From Morella rubra (taxonomy: Eukaryota; Streptophyta; Magnoliopsida; Fagales; Myricaceae), in the NCBI GenBank assembly GCA_003952965.2, contig CM025851.1:33503597-33567596 (forward strand): DNA of 64,000 nucleotides, written 5' to 3'. A program made the translations under genes and the position numbers. Every line of letters starts with the position of its first letter. The stretch's first letter is position 1. Shown piece by piece: positions 46,540 to 57,735 of this stretch. The notes beneath the pieces were generated by a model. It was given only the letters and a program-made list of their open reading frames with translations, was not told the origin of the DNA and searched no databases.

Positions 46540-47060
46540 GATGATTTTCTACTCACTGCATCTGCTACTACATTAGCCTTTCCAGGGTGGTAACTAATTG
46601 TACAGTCATAATCTTTGATTAGTTCCAACCATCTTCTTTGCTCATATTCAACTCTTTTTGAGTAAACAAATATTTAAGGCTCTTGTGATCAGTAAATATC
46701 TCACACTGCTCTCCATAGAGATAATGCCTCCAAATCTTCAAAGCAAAAACTACTGCTGCTAATTCCAAATCATGGGTAGGATAATTCTGCTCATAACCCT
46801 TTAGCTGTCGAGAGCATACGCAACAACCTTTCCATTCTGCATCAACACACAACCCAAACCCTTCTGTGATGCGTCACTAAAGATCACAAAACCTCCACTT
46901 CGAGATGGAATAGTTAACACTGGTGCAGTTACAAGTCTTTGTTTCAATTCTTGAAAGCTCTGTTCATAAACCTTTGTCCACTCAAACTTAATATTCTTCC
47001 GTGTTAGTGCAGTCAACGGAACTGATATCTTCGAAAAACCCTCTACAAATCTTTATAATA
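46540..47060 (-). pseudogene. Segment C RNase H
   Basis: [57 protein letters not shown] and, in the next frame, [40 protein letters not shown] and [14 protein letters not shown] are the gypsy RNase H signature. A frameshift near 46805 joins the two halves. Confidence 0.85.
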
Positions 47061-47069
47061 TCCTACAAG

Positions 47070-47985
47070 ACCTAGAAAGCTCCTTACTTCGTGGACGTTG
47101 GTTGGTGTTGGCCAATTCACAATTGCCTCCACTTTGCTTGGATCTACAGAAATGCCCTCCTTTGAGACGAGATGACCCAAGAACATGATCTCCTCCAACC
47201 AAAACTCGCACTTTTTGAGTTAGCATACAACTTCTTCTCCTTAAAACTTGCAATGCTAACCTCAAATGATTCTCATGCTCCTCTGATTCTTCGAATAGAT
47301 TAGGATGTCATCATGAAGACCACAACAAATTGATCTAAATACTCATGAAAAACTCTATTCATCATATCCATGAATGCAGCTGATGCATTAGTCAATCCGA
47401 ATGGCATCACTAAAAACTCATAATGGCCATACCAAGTTTGGAATGCAGTTTTTGGAATATCCTCTGCCTTAATCTTCAACTGGTGATAACCCGAACGAGA
47501 TCGATCTTAGAAAAGACTTGAGCTCCCTGTAATTGATCAAAAAGATTGTCAATGCATGGCAATGAATATCTATTCTTAATCGTGACTTGATTAAGTTCTC
47601 GGTAATCAATGCACATCCGTAATGATCCATCCTTTTTCTTCACAAATAAAACCGATGCTCCCCAAGGTGACACATTGGGTCTTATGAAACCCTTGTCTGA
47701 CAATTATTGTAGTTACTCCCCAAGGACTCTGGGTCTTATGAAACCCTTGTCTAACATTTCTTGTAGTTGCTCCTTAAGTTCCAACAGCTCCGACGGTGCC
47801 ATCCTATAAGGTACCTTAGAGATTGGTGCTATTCCTTGGAGTAGATCAATAGAAAATTCAATCTCATGATCTGGGAGCAATCCATTGAAATCTTCAAGAA
47901 AAACATCAGAAAATTCCTGCTCGACTGGAATCTGTTCCAAATTCATCTCCTTCTTTTGTGCTTCCACTACAAAAGTCAAATAACC
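47070..47985 (-). pseudogene. Segment C reverse transcriptase
   Basis: EFSDVFLEDFNGLLPDHEIE, VPYRMAPSELLELKEQLQEM, then [20 protein letters not shown] and [37 protein letters not shown]. The fingers carry an imperfect 54-bp (18-codon) tandem duplication (47677-47730 and 47731-47784), repeating DKGFIRP and leaving a stop. MPFGLTNA lies near 47400. The active-site block reads FVVVFMMTS where FMDDILIYS is expected, showing one lost base at about 47305-47315. [19 protein letters not shown] (about 47160) follows. Confidence 0.82.
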
Positions 47986-48059
47986 TTGACATCCTTCTCA
48001 AATAAGTCTTCTTGCTTGGATGGCTGACATTACTGGCGGGAGGGAACACACACATGATC

Positions 48060-48476
48060 TTATAAATTTAAATTTTGGATTTTTCGGGGTCTAAAAATAA
48101 CTTCCTTGCTTCGACAATCAATACTAGCATAATTAGATGCTAGCCAATCCATCCCTAGGATAACATCGAATCCATGCATGTTCAATACAACTAGATTTGC
48201 TAGAAGCACTTTTCCATCTATACTTATTGGACAACCTCTAATCACCTTCTTACATATGATAGAACTCCCTGACGGAGTAGCTACTACCAAATTTTTCTCT
48301 AATGGTTGAGTCTCAACTCCACTTGTTCTAAGATAACTAATAGCCACAAAAGAGTGGGTCGCCTTATCAACAAACTCATTAAAATTTTTCACAACAAACC
48401 CAACGGCCCTATCATAAATCCTCGGGTTAAGGCCATCTTCAAATTTCTGAGACTTCTTTTCTTCATTTGTAATCAA
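48060..48476 (-). pseudogene. Segment C gag end and protease
   Basis: Open frame of 138 codons. KFEDGLNPRIYDRAVGF is gag-like. KATHSFVAISYL is the protease active-site block in which the expected D-[ST]-G-A-T-H has become D-K-A-T-H. GCPISIDGKVLLANLVVLNM and [20 protein letters not shown] are typical gypsy protease. The zinc knuckle and linker between gag and protease have been deleted, fusing the two. Confidence 0.75.
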
Positions 48477-48763
48477 GTAAAGTGAAAGCGAGAGATCTCC
48501 ACAAATTTAGATGCATACTATTGGACCATCATCAAACCTTGATTCAAAGTAGCAAATTCTCTTGCCTTAGCTTCCCTTGTTGATTTGAAAAAATAATGCT
48601 CGAAGAATCTTCCTCAAACATTTCCCAAGTAATAGCTGTTCCCCTAGGTTCCTGCTCCAAAAGCAATTTCCTTGAATTCCATCAACGCTTTGCCTCACCA
48701 ATTAATTCAAATGCAGCAAAAAGAACTTTCTACTCATTAGTGCACCTCTGAAGACACAACATC
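48477..48763 (-). pseudogene. Segment C gag, middle part
   Basis: Frameshifted stretch with FAAFELIGEAK and RWWNSRKLLLEQEP-like words (minus strand, 48640-48730), the core of gypsy gag. It joins 52313-52462 once Y2 is taken out. Confidence 0.6.
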
Positions 48764-51700
48764 TGTTAGACCCCAACCTTATTTCTATCATTGTAAAAAA
48801 AAAAAAATAAAATTTATTATGACTTCTTAAGTGTGTGTATTACTCTAATTATTGAGAAAGGCATGTATGGGTAAATTACTCTAAGATTTTGTCTAGGTGG
48901 AATGTTCCCCTAGCATTTTTATGCATCTTTAGCTATGATTTAAATGTTATATCGTTTGCAATTTTTAATAGTATTAAATTTGAGTATTTGGGATTAATTA
49001 AACTAATCATTTTAATTGTTGGAATATATCTCTAAGTTTGCAATATTTGGAAGAAATTGAATTAGGGAATTAGGACTTTGACTCTTGAAAAAAAATGTGT
49101 GAAAGGCATGTTGGGGTTAATAATAATGAAGTGGCAGAAAAAAAAAAAAAAAAAAGAAAGGAAAATGGGGAAATCACGTGAAGGAGGGAAAGCATGGGGG
49201 GGAGGGCAGCCTTGTCTTCCCCCCCCCCCAAAACACTTCACGCCTAAACCACCCCCCCTTTTTTGCCGCACACTTCACTCCCTTCCCTCACTCTTTTGCC
49301 CTAACCCTAACTCACTCACACACCCGAAGAGGAAGAAGGAAGAGAAGAAGGAGAAGAAGAGAGAAGACCCCGAAGAGAGAAGGAGAAGAAGAGAAAGAAA
49401 GAAGAGAAGAAGACCAAGATAAGCCAAGGTAAAGGGGGATCTAACATTTGGATTCAAAATTTTCGTGTGGGTAAATTGTTAGAAGTTAGTTTCAGTTCCT
49501 ATCCTCTGTTTTTGTTTGCTGCATGTTGGATTTGAGTTGATGAGTTGGGAATGAAAGGTAGGCATGCAAAGTGTTTGTTGGAAAGCCTAAGCATGATGGA
49601 TTTGAGTTTGCTGCATGTTGGATTGAGTTTGCTGTTGCTGCATGTTGGTAGGCATGCAAAGTGTTTGTTGGAAAGCCTAAAAGAAAGGATGATGCAATAA
49701 CTTTGGCTTGATGATTATAGAACCATGATATTGCTGTAAGTTGTGTAAAAGTAGGGGATTTTTAAGAGAATAGCTTCTGTTGTGAAGTGTTGTGAAGCGT
49801 AGGCAAGAGCTGAAACTTGTTTTGCACATGCATGGCCGGGTAGGTGATGTTGAAATTGGGGAAAAACACTTGCTGTTGACCGAATGTGTTCACTGCCTTA
49901 TTTCTTGCATGTTTCTCTTGATGTAGCTTGCTGTGGTATCTTGCATGTAGGTGTAGGTATCTTGCATGTAGGTAAAGTGGGTAGACCAGCAAGCTAAACA
50001 TTAAAGGGATTTACTTGGAGAATAAAGAGATTGTGCTTTGTGAAACAAGGAGAATGGGAATTAGGCATGTTTTAGGTTGCTGAGTTGCAACCGAACCCTT
50101 GGTGTTTGATTTTGGTTGCAGCCCTTTATGGATCTAGGTTTGCATGGTGAATTAAGGGTAGAAGAATTGGAAATTGGACGATAGAGAATGCTTGTTAGAC
50201 TAGTTGCTGATGTTAGACAAGTTGCTGAAATGTACTTCTGCAGATTTCAAGGCTCGAACTAGGAGTGTATTTGGCTGCAATTATGCTTATCCTTTGATCT
50301 TAGAGGATCCTAGATTGTAGGCCTAGGAAATAGGAAGATTTTAAGCCATACCTTGGGTGATTCCGATAAGTATTGGGTGAGATATGCGTAGTTCAAGGCC
50401 CGGACGTCAAGCTGCCAGCAGCCTTGTACGTCCGGAATGTTAGTTCATTTCGAGTGCTCAGTTTAAGTCCAAATTTTACGAGTTTGGTCTTGAATTTTAA
50501 GTTTATGAAAGAAGAACATTTTAAGGTAAATTTCGTGTGATTTAGAGGTGTAATGAATAAGTTGTGATGTTTTGAAAGTAGAAGACCGAGCTGGTGGCAG
50601 CAGCAGTATTACTCTAGGAATTTTATCTGATATGAAGTGTTTTCGACAATGCATGGACATTCCGATGTTTATGATTTTTATCTTCAAGCTTGAACTATGA
50701 AAGAAGAATATTTTAAAAGAAATTTCATGTAATTTGGAGCGGTGTTTTTGAAGTTATGAAATTTTTAGCTTGGAGACGTCGGGGCTGCCCGCTTGGACGT
50801 CCTCAGCAGCTCGCATTTTCGAGTAAATCTTTCGAGTGGCAAACGAGCTCCAAATTACCTGGAATTTTAATGTGTTATGAAAATTAGTGTAAGGATCAGT
50901 TTGGCATCCAAGTCTTATGGCTTCAGCACCTTAAGATAATACTTTGCATCGTAGGATCACCATTGGGAAGTCAAGAAATGTGGGTGATTTTGTATGATGT
51001 GCTGAAGTTGATTGAATGATTATTCTCTACATCTAGTAAACCTCTAAATGACATTAGTATGACTCATTTGTAGGCAAGGTGCCACCATAAGCTCAAGTGG
51101 ACGGAGGTAAGTGGAAAATTATGTTTTTTTAAAAACTGGAATGATACACATCATGGATATTTATCATCAAGCATGACATGAGCACGTCATGAGCATTTGC
51201 ATTTATTTTCTCATAAGGATGAAAGAGAAATTTTATGCAAATGAAAGTACAACTTTATGCTACGTTATGATAAGTTATGAGGCGTGCATTTACGATTTCT
51301 CATTATCAAGCATTTCACGACATAAGCATTTGCATGATTTCTTAAAGAAGAAATTTTGTGCAAATGAAAGTATGAGAAGTACTGTATGACAAGTTAAGTT
51401 AAGGGGCTGAGGTTGGTCGGTACCGTACCATTAAGATAGGTGCATCCACTCCGAAGGACGAATGCGAGAAGGATGGATGACTCCTAAGGGGCACCCACTC
51501 CGAAGGACGAATGCGAGAAGGATGGGTAGCTCTTGAGGTATGTGCAATCACACTGAAGGATGCTTGCAAGAAGGTGTGAACCTCTAAGGGTTGAGTCTAG
51601 TCATTAGGCCTGGGGCCACGTCGAGGACTAGCTCAACCAAATGACGTATTCCCAAGGGAAAAGGGAATAGTTCCGAAGGGAACGCACAACCCTGACTTCA

Positions 51701-52307
51701 GGGGTAAATGGAGCGAGATAAGTTGCCCAATCAAGAAAGAATTAAAGAATTACTTTCAAGATCATGTTAGTACGTTGTCTCATTGCATATGCAAGCATTT
51801 CATTTGGCATTCATGTACATTGATAACCATGAGACATGCACTATTTATTGCATATGATCCCTTACTGAGTCATTCGACTCACAGTTTTCAAATTGTATCA
51901 TTCCAGACAATATTTCAGGTGAGGAAACCTAAGAAGAGGACCTTAAAACCTAGGAGAGGGGCTGACGAGGACTTCCTCTTCCCTTTTTGTTATTTCAGTA
52001 AATTTCAGCAAAGGTTTAGAGATAATTTTTGAAAGAGCCGACATGAGCCTCCGATGTGTGGTGGTCATGGGTTATTCGGCCCAGTAAAGTTTAGGGTTTT
52101 TTAACCAATTGATATTTTGTGACTGTGTTGTAATTACTTCAAGTTATTGTTTGCGGAGCAGGTTCTAATGTTTCATTACGCGCATTAGTCGATAAAAAAA
52201 AAAAAAAAAAATTCGCTGCAAGAATTTAGTACGTTCGCTTGAGTATTCCTTGTTGGGATGCTCGCAACTGTTACTAAACCCTTCGAGTTAGCGTTTGGGG
52301 CGTGACA
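48764..52307 (+). mobile_element. Solo LTR Y2
   Basis: 3544 bp flanked by the exact duplication ACATC (48759-48763, 52308-52312). Termini are TGTTAGACCCC and GGGGCGTGACA, so the sense strand is plus. It is homologous to Y1 and very similar to Y3 wherever both can be seen. Inside: poly-A patch (49138-49156), GAA-rich stretch (49320-49420), and a repeated block CACTCCGAAGGACGAATGCG at 51447 and 51487. It interrupts the gag of segment C. Confidence 0.9.
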
Positions 52308-52312
52308 ACATC

Positions 52313-52462
52313 TCTTCAATCTCCTGAACCAATTCGCTGTAGCAGTTGGGTCTACATTTCCGTCAAATGTAGGGGGTGCAAGCGGCTGAACTGCTCAAAC
52401 GTACAGACTTCTATGATAACACATTGGTTCTTGCCTTTAGCATTCTGAGTAATCTCCACCAT
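52313..52462 (-). pseudogene. Segment C gag, N-terminal part
   Basis: CTFEQFSRLHP and, after a frameshift, PPTFDGNVDPTATANWFRRL are the classic gypsy gag opening. Directly upstream in the same frame lies the RNase H end of element B, so the start of this gag is gone. Confidence 0.7.
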
Positions 52463-52930
52463 AACCATCACCTTGGAACCTACAAGATAAGATTGAAACT
52501 TGTCGAAAGCAAACACAACAGCAAGCAATTCTTTTTCAGTAGTTGCATAATTCCCCTGTGCATTATTTAAAACTCCACTAGCATAATATAAAACATGCAA
52601 CTTCCTATCTTTTCTCTGGCTGAGAACAGTACACTAGCATTACACATTAGCTCAAAAGGCAAACTCTAACCTGGGTTTGCCATAATTGGTGTCGACATCA
52701 ACACTTGCTTTAACCTCTTAAAATAATTGATGCCGACACCAACTCTTGCTTTAACCTCTTAAACGCATTCAAACAATCCTTATCAAAATCAAACAAACAT
52801 CCTTATTTAAAAGATTACAAAGAGATTTAAAATTTTAGAAAAATCCTTAATAAATTACAGTAAAATCCCACATGACCAAGGAAACTTCTAACTCCCTTAA
52901 CATTGGTTGGTGATGGTAATTTTTCAATGA
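52463..52930 (-). pseudogene. Element B RNase H, truncated
   Basis: HVLYYASGVLNNAQGNYATT, EKELLAVVFAFDKFQSYLVG and SKVMV (52598-52463) match the Athila/Tat-type RNase H. The frame then runs without a break into segment C gag. The region to 52930 holds the RT-RNase H linker in broken frames, with a roughly 50-bp tandem duplication (CTTGCTTTAACCTCTTAAA at about 52705 and 52747). Confidence 0.78.
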
Positions 52931-53290
52931 TTTATATTTTTGCTCGGTCCACCTTAATACATCTTGCTGAAATTTCGTGGCCTAAAACAATACCTTCCTC
53001 CACCATAAAATGACATTTCTCCCAATTCATGCCCAAATTAGTTTCCTCACAATGCTGCAAAACTCGAGACAAGTTGTTTAAACAACTATCAAAAGAAGAT
53101 CCAAAAATAGAAAAATCATCCAAAAACCTGATCTTTTCAACAAAATCAGAAAAATAGCCATGATGCAATGTTGGCAATGCGGCAGGTGCATTACACAAAC
53201 CAAAAGGCATCCTACGACATGCGAAAGTACCATAAGGACAAGTGAAGGTGGTATTTTCTTGGTCTTTGGGGTATATAGGAATCTAGTTAT
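52931..53290 (-). pseudogene. Element B reverse transcriptase
   Basis: MPFGLCNAPA, then (frame slip) FSDFVEKIRFLDDFSIFGSS with both active-site aspartates (FLDDF; a small deletion just before it), LNNLSRVLQHCEETNLGMNW, EKCHFMVEEGIVLGHEIS, and KVDRAKI. The part upstream of MPFG is missing: its place is taken by unrelated sequence (53290-53540). Confidence 0.82.
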
Positions 53291-53540
53291 AATTAGGGCA
53301 TAGGCATTTACGTGTTCCGGATCGTTGACCAATCGGTGGACTTCAGGGGTAATATGGAGGAGATAACTTACCCATGCGAGAGGTGATCATACCTCATCTG
53401 TACGTTGGTAGATATATAGCATAGGGATGACTTGAATTATCAGCGGACTTTTATCTTCGGGGTAGAGTGACTTTATTTCTACCTGAAACCTCTCTAGGGT
53501 TAGGATATTAACTGTAAGACATAGGTAACTTTAAACAAAT
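53290..53540. other. Foreign fragment replacing part of B RT, Y-like
   Basis: GGACTTCAGGGGTAA..GGAGGAGATAACTTACCC resembles the Y2 LTR around 51692-51726 (TGACTTCAGGGGTAAATGGA, then GCGAGATAAGTTGCCC). The remainder has no match in the window. It sits where the first half of the B RT should be. Confidence 0.45.
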
Positions 53541-53650
53541 TATTGCAGTCTTTTCAAAACCTCTCTAGTTGACTCATCTATAATATTAACTCGAAAGACA
53601 TGATCAGTAAAAGAAGGATATTTAGCAGCTTCAAATAAATTAAACTCTAT

Positions 53651-53959
53651 TTATTTTTCACCAACCTTCAAAGTCAGCCTACCATTCTTAACATCTATGA
53701 CAGCTCCAGCTGTGGCTAAAATGGGTCGGCCTAAAATGATAGGGGTCTCGATGTCTTCTTCCATTTCAAACGTAAAAAAATCAACTGGAATGTTAAACTT
53801 CTTCACCTTGATCAGCACATTCTCAAGAACACCCACAGGATATTTTACTGATCGGTCAGCTAACTGCAAAGAGATGGTAATAGGCTTCAACTCCATTAAT
53901 CCAAGCTTCCTAGATAAAGATAAAGGCATCAATGTAACACTAGCACCTAAATCACACAA
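53651..53959 (-). CDS. Element B aspartic protease domain (open frame, partial)
   Basis: 102 open codons: CDLGASVTLMPLSLSRKLGL (active site D-L-G-A-S), ISLQLADRSVKYPVGVLENV, FEMEEDIETPIILGRPILAT and AGAVIDVKNGRLTL. These are the Athila/Tat protease motifs, with ILGRP as the flap/C-terminal signature. It is a fragment of the gag-pol polyprotein; the neighbouring parts are frameshifted, so it is not expected to be made. Confidence 0.8.
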   Translation of the reverse strand: MCDLGASVTLMPLSLSRKLGLMELKPITISLQLADRSVKYPVGVLENVLIKVKKFNIPVDFFTFEMEEDIETPIILGRPILATAGAVIDVKNGRLTLKVGEK

Positions 53960-55645
53960 TGCTTTAGAAAAATTAACATCTCCTATAGTAAGGGATAGAA
54001 AAACTCTCTGGATCTCTTAGCTTTGTGGAAGCTTATTCTGAATAATGGCACTACATTCCTCCGTCAAGGCAATTGTCTCGAAATCCTCCAATTTCCTCTT
54101 CTTGGACATGATCTCCTTTAGGAACTTTGTATAGGCAGAATTTGTGCAAAGGCATCTACAAAAGGAATATTAATGTGAAGTTGCCTAAACATTTTCAAAA
54201 ATTTCTCAAATTTTGATCAATTTCATTTTGCTTAAGCCTTTGAGGAAATGGAATGGAGGAACATAAGGTTCGACTGGTGGTAGTGGGGATGTGTCTTGGC
54301 TAGGTCCTCAACTTCTTCACAGACTTTCTTGCTCAACTCTTCATGGTCTACTTCATCACCAACTACAGTCTCACCGCTTACCTGACCAAGTTGCTTACCA
54401 CTTATCAAGGTGATTGCCTTGCAATGCTCTTTCGGATTGACCTCTGTCTCACTAGGCAAATTGCCCTGTCCAAAGAATTAATGGAATTGGCTAATTGCCT
54501 CAATTGCACTTCCACATTTATGTTAGAACTCGCCAACCGGTCAACCTTTGGATTCCAATCTCTCAAAATTCTTTGAACTGACATTGGCTAACTTCTCAAT
54601 AGCTATCTCCCAAGACTGCTTACTTTCTAGTTGAGATGGTCTTGATTGGAAGCCAGGAGGATGGAAAGGTCTTGAATTGCTACCCTGGTTACCTTGATTC
54701 TTTCATGAAAAGTTGTGATGATTCCTCCGTCCTGGGTTGTATGTGTTGGAATAAGGGTTGTTTTGTTGCTGCGGTTGCCGGTTAAAATTAGAAACAATAA
54801 GAGCTTGTTCTACCTGCATATAATCAGAACTCGTGTGAGCTCCTCCACAGCAATCACAACTTAATACAGGACTAGAATAATAATTCACATTACCAAGCTT
54901 ACCTAACATTTTTACCAAAGAATCAACCTTGGCATTAAACATGTTTATGCCATCTACATCATACATACCTGGAACCTTTTTAGGCATATCTCTTTCATTA
55001 GACAACTGATAATTATTAGAGGGCATTTCTTCTAACAACTGATATGCCTCTTCGGTTGACTTACTCATTAATGTACTCCTGCAGCTGCATCTATGGTAAT
55101 CCTGACTGAATGTATTAATCCGTTACAGAAAGTCTATACAATCAGCCAATCAGGAAGACCATGATTGGGACACTTTCTTTGCAAATCTTTAAACCCCTCT
55201 CAGGCTTCATATAAAGATTCACCGTCAAATTGAACAAAGCTGGTAATATCATTTCGAAGTTTGGCAGTCTTACCTAGGGGAAAATACTTACTCAGAAGAG
55301 CTTGTGACAAGGCATTCCAAGTGGTGAAAGAGTTAGGCGATTTGGAATTCAACCAGGCCTTGGTTTTATCCTTTAGAGAAAATGGAAAAAGTCAGAGCCG
55401 AAATAGCATCGTTAGTAACTCCATTCATCTTAATTGTATCATAAATCTCCAATAAATTAATAAGGTGTGCATGTGGGTCCTCAAAAGTCCTCCACCAAAC
55501 TGCTCTTGCTGCACCATTTGGATGAGACCAGGCTTAATCTCAAAGTTATTAGCATTGATTGTAGGTCTCACAATATGGGTTGAGCTCCATTGACATTCAG
55601 CACGACATAGTCGCATAACACCCTTTGATTCTGGTCATCTGCCAT
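53960..55645 (-). pseudogene. Element B gag
   Basis: Start chosen at ATG 55645 (MADDQNQRVLCDYVV), about 230 bp from the LTR. The N-terminal part has NANNFEIKPGLIQMVQQEQF. KAWLNSKSPNSFTTWNALSQ, then KYFPLGKTAKLRNDITSFVQ and FDGESLYEA are the Athila/Tat gag core (55180-55400). STEEAYQLLEEMPSNNYQ and CDCCGGAHTSSDY (zinc-finger-like, about 54840) follow in frame 55068-54703, then a Gln/Asn-rich stretch and an acidic part (54459-54232). Frameshifts and stops between blocks make it a pseudogene. Confidence 0.8.
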
Positions 55646-55844
55646 GGCTACTGCTTGTTCTTGCTCTAGCATCGGTCTTTTTTTTTTCTCCTCAGAGCAC
55701 GTAGGGTTCTTTCAATTTCTGGATCAAAAGCTCAATTAGATTACAATTACATGGCATACACAATAATAAAATAAAATGTAAAACAAAGAAAGACAAAACA
55801 GCCGAAATTAATAAAGTAAATTATTTGTATTAATATTGAAAACA

Positions 55845-55870
55845 ATCCTCCCTAGCAATGGGGGCAAAAA
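55845..55870 (-). other. Primer binding site of element B
   Basis: Minus strand TTTTTGCCCCCATTGCTAGG lies two bases from the 5' LTR. It is a mutated form of TTTTTGGCGCCGTTGCCGGG found at this place in Athila/Tat-type elements. Confidence 0.6.
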
Positions 55871-55872
55871 CT

Positions 55873-57735
55873 TGATAGTCCCTAAAGTCTACAACAAGTG
55901 CATGGGTCGTGACAAGTAAAATAGGGCAAAAAGAGTATCGTTTCCATAAGGAGGAGATTCAAGTACTAATTTATAAAATTTCTATATTATTTAGACGATC
56001 CCAAATTGATGTGAAAGATTGCAAATTCTTAACCTAAAAATCAAATATTAAAGATTTCTAGGGCTTGGATTTCATCAATTGAATTCTTTCAATGAGTTTA
56101 AACATGATTGCTTGCATTAATGTTTTGTTAATCACAATGACCGAATTCTTTTTTACGTGATATCCTCTTTTAAAGTATAACACCTATACCTATATTAATT
56201 TTATGTCTACTTTCATGAGCACAAAAATTAATAAAGACTTATTATGCTCTATGGAATTATTGAATATAGGTCACAAAGGTGTGTATTTATTTCTAAATTA
56301 CGCTGCCAAATTTGATGAATTCACGAACTAATATTACATGGCGTTTGTTTCTAAAATTTTAGCCATAATAGAATAACTAACAAATTCTCTCTCTTTACTT
56401 TTTCACCAACTCCAACACAAATAAATATAAAAAAATCATTTAAATCATCTATCTCTTCACTTTTTTTACCAATTCCAACACTCAAAATTTTAACCACCCC
56501 AAAATTTTAACAAACATACACCATGTTAAACTTCAACTTTCATTACTTCATTCAACATATTACGCATGCAATTCAAGGACAGTTAATTACAAGAATGAAA
56601 ATCAAAATCATCAAATTGTAATTAACAAATTATATTCATTACATCCATACTCAAATCATATAAAAAATTCAATGACTACGTCCTAGCCCTAGCATGAGAA
56701 AACTAGCAAATCATAACTAATAAAAAATCCAATTATTTTTCAAAGATAAATTCCAATTTAACATCCTTAATAATCATTCAAAAACTAAAAACTAGAGAAA
56801 GAAAAAAAATCTGAAATTGCAGAAATTCACAGCTATGACCTTCCTCCTTTGAATATCTTCTCCTTTACTAAGTAAACTTCATTAAACTTGGGAAACATAA
56901 TCTACAAAAAGCAACATCAATCACTAAAGCCGCACGTCCTCTAAACTCTCTAAAGATGCAACGCCTTAATGAAAAGTTAACTCAAATAATTTCATACCCA
57001 CTAAAATTTGAGATTTGCTTTTCAAGATTTAAATCAATTATCTTTTTGAATTTTAAAACAAAATCTCTTTTCAAATTTCAAAACGAATTTGGTTTTCAAT
57101 TTTTAAAACAGATTTGAAATAAAAATTCTAGGATGATTTTAGACCCGACTTCCAGCTGGATTTAGAGCATAAAAAAGACATAATTTGGAGTTTAATCCTG
57201 CATGAAAGTTTTAGATCTTGTTCTCAGCTTTCCAACACAGCTAAGGTTGCATTTTCTGACTTCTAAAACTCCAGATAGAGGCCAACAACCGAAATTGTGT
57301 CTGGGCTATAGTAAACTTCTAGACAAATTCGAACTTCTCCATTTTTTTATAGCTTTTGAACTTTAAAATGGCATAAATGGGTTTTGGACTCTTCATAAAA
57401 GTTTTAGATCTGCATCTTAGCTTTCCAACAAGCAAAATAACACCTGAATCTGAGGTCTGTAATGCCAGTTATAATCTAGAAACCGAACAGTGTTCTTTTT
57501 TTACTAGACCTGCTCAACTAGGATTTGCTCTCTCGGCTTAGCCCAAATTTTGCTCTTCCCATCAGCTCAATTTCAACCTATTGAATAATTAAATACCGAA
57601 ACATCAAGAATTCGTAATAATTAAATAATGTAAAAGACACTTAAAATTCTAGACAAATGAACTAAGAAACATACAAAACACTATGAATCAAAACAATTAC
57701 TACTAAGAAAATGTGTGAAATAAATTCTCACATCT
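55873..57735 (-). repeat. 5' LTR of element B
   Basis: 1863 bp, the partner of 42660-44143. It is longer because it holds a 189-bp MITE and about 190 bp (near 57050-57300) deleted from the other copy. Confidence 0.85.
56337..56525. mobile_element. 189-bp MITE with TTA duplication (PIF/Harbinger-like)
   Basis: Terminal inverted repeats: CATGGCGTTTGTTTCTAAAA at the left and, read inward from the right, CATGGTGTATGTTTGTTAAA. TTA lies on both sides (56334-56336, 56526-56528). The other LTR of B at 43117-43135 reads CTAATATTAAACTTC with a single TTA, which is the empty site. The 3-bp TTA target fits Tourist-like MITEs. Confidence 0.8.

Larger units (their letters stand above)
44880..52462 (-). 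mobile_element. Gypsy segment C (Del/Tekay-like chromovirus), LTRs missing
   Basis: Reads gag, PR, RT, RNase H, INT and a chromodomain-like tail from right to left. Its polypurine tract (minus AAGGGGGGAGAA, about 44906-44916) is followed by only some 20-30 bases of an LTR start (TATAACACCCGAGATTTTTA) before B sequence begins. At the other end it starts inside gag, fused to B's RNase H. Thus both LTRs and the primer site are absent. Solo LTR Y2 interrupts its gag. Either deletion or template switching during reverse transcription would explain it. Confidence 0.75.
42660..57735 (-). mobile_element. Athila/Tat-like gypsy element B, with foreign segment C inside
   Basis: Both LTRs are present: 3' LTR 42660-44143 and 5' LTR 55873-57735. 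They begin TGATGTG (first base mutated in the 5' copy) and end GGGACTATCA on the minus strand. Outer flanks GTAGA (42655-42659) and GTAGG (57736-57740) agree in four of five bases. Gag, protease, RT and the start of RNase H read right to left from 55645. At about 52463 the RNase H is replaced by gypsy segment C, and B resumes only near 44880 as its 3' untranslated region. It splits the TNPA-like gene of CACTA 2. Confidence 0.8.

Noticed and set aside
49078-49457. Basic and glutamate-rich ORFs in Y2
   Set aside because: Produced by the A-rich and GAA-rich tracts; same explanation as in Y1.
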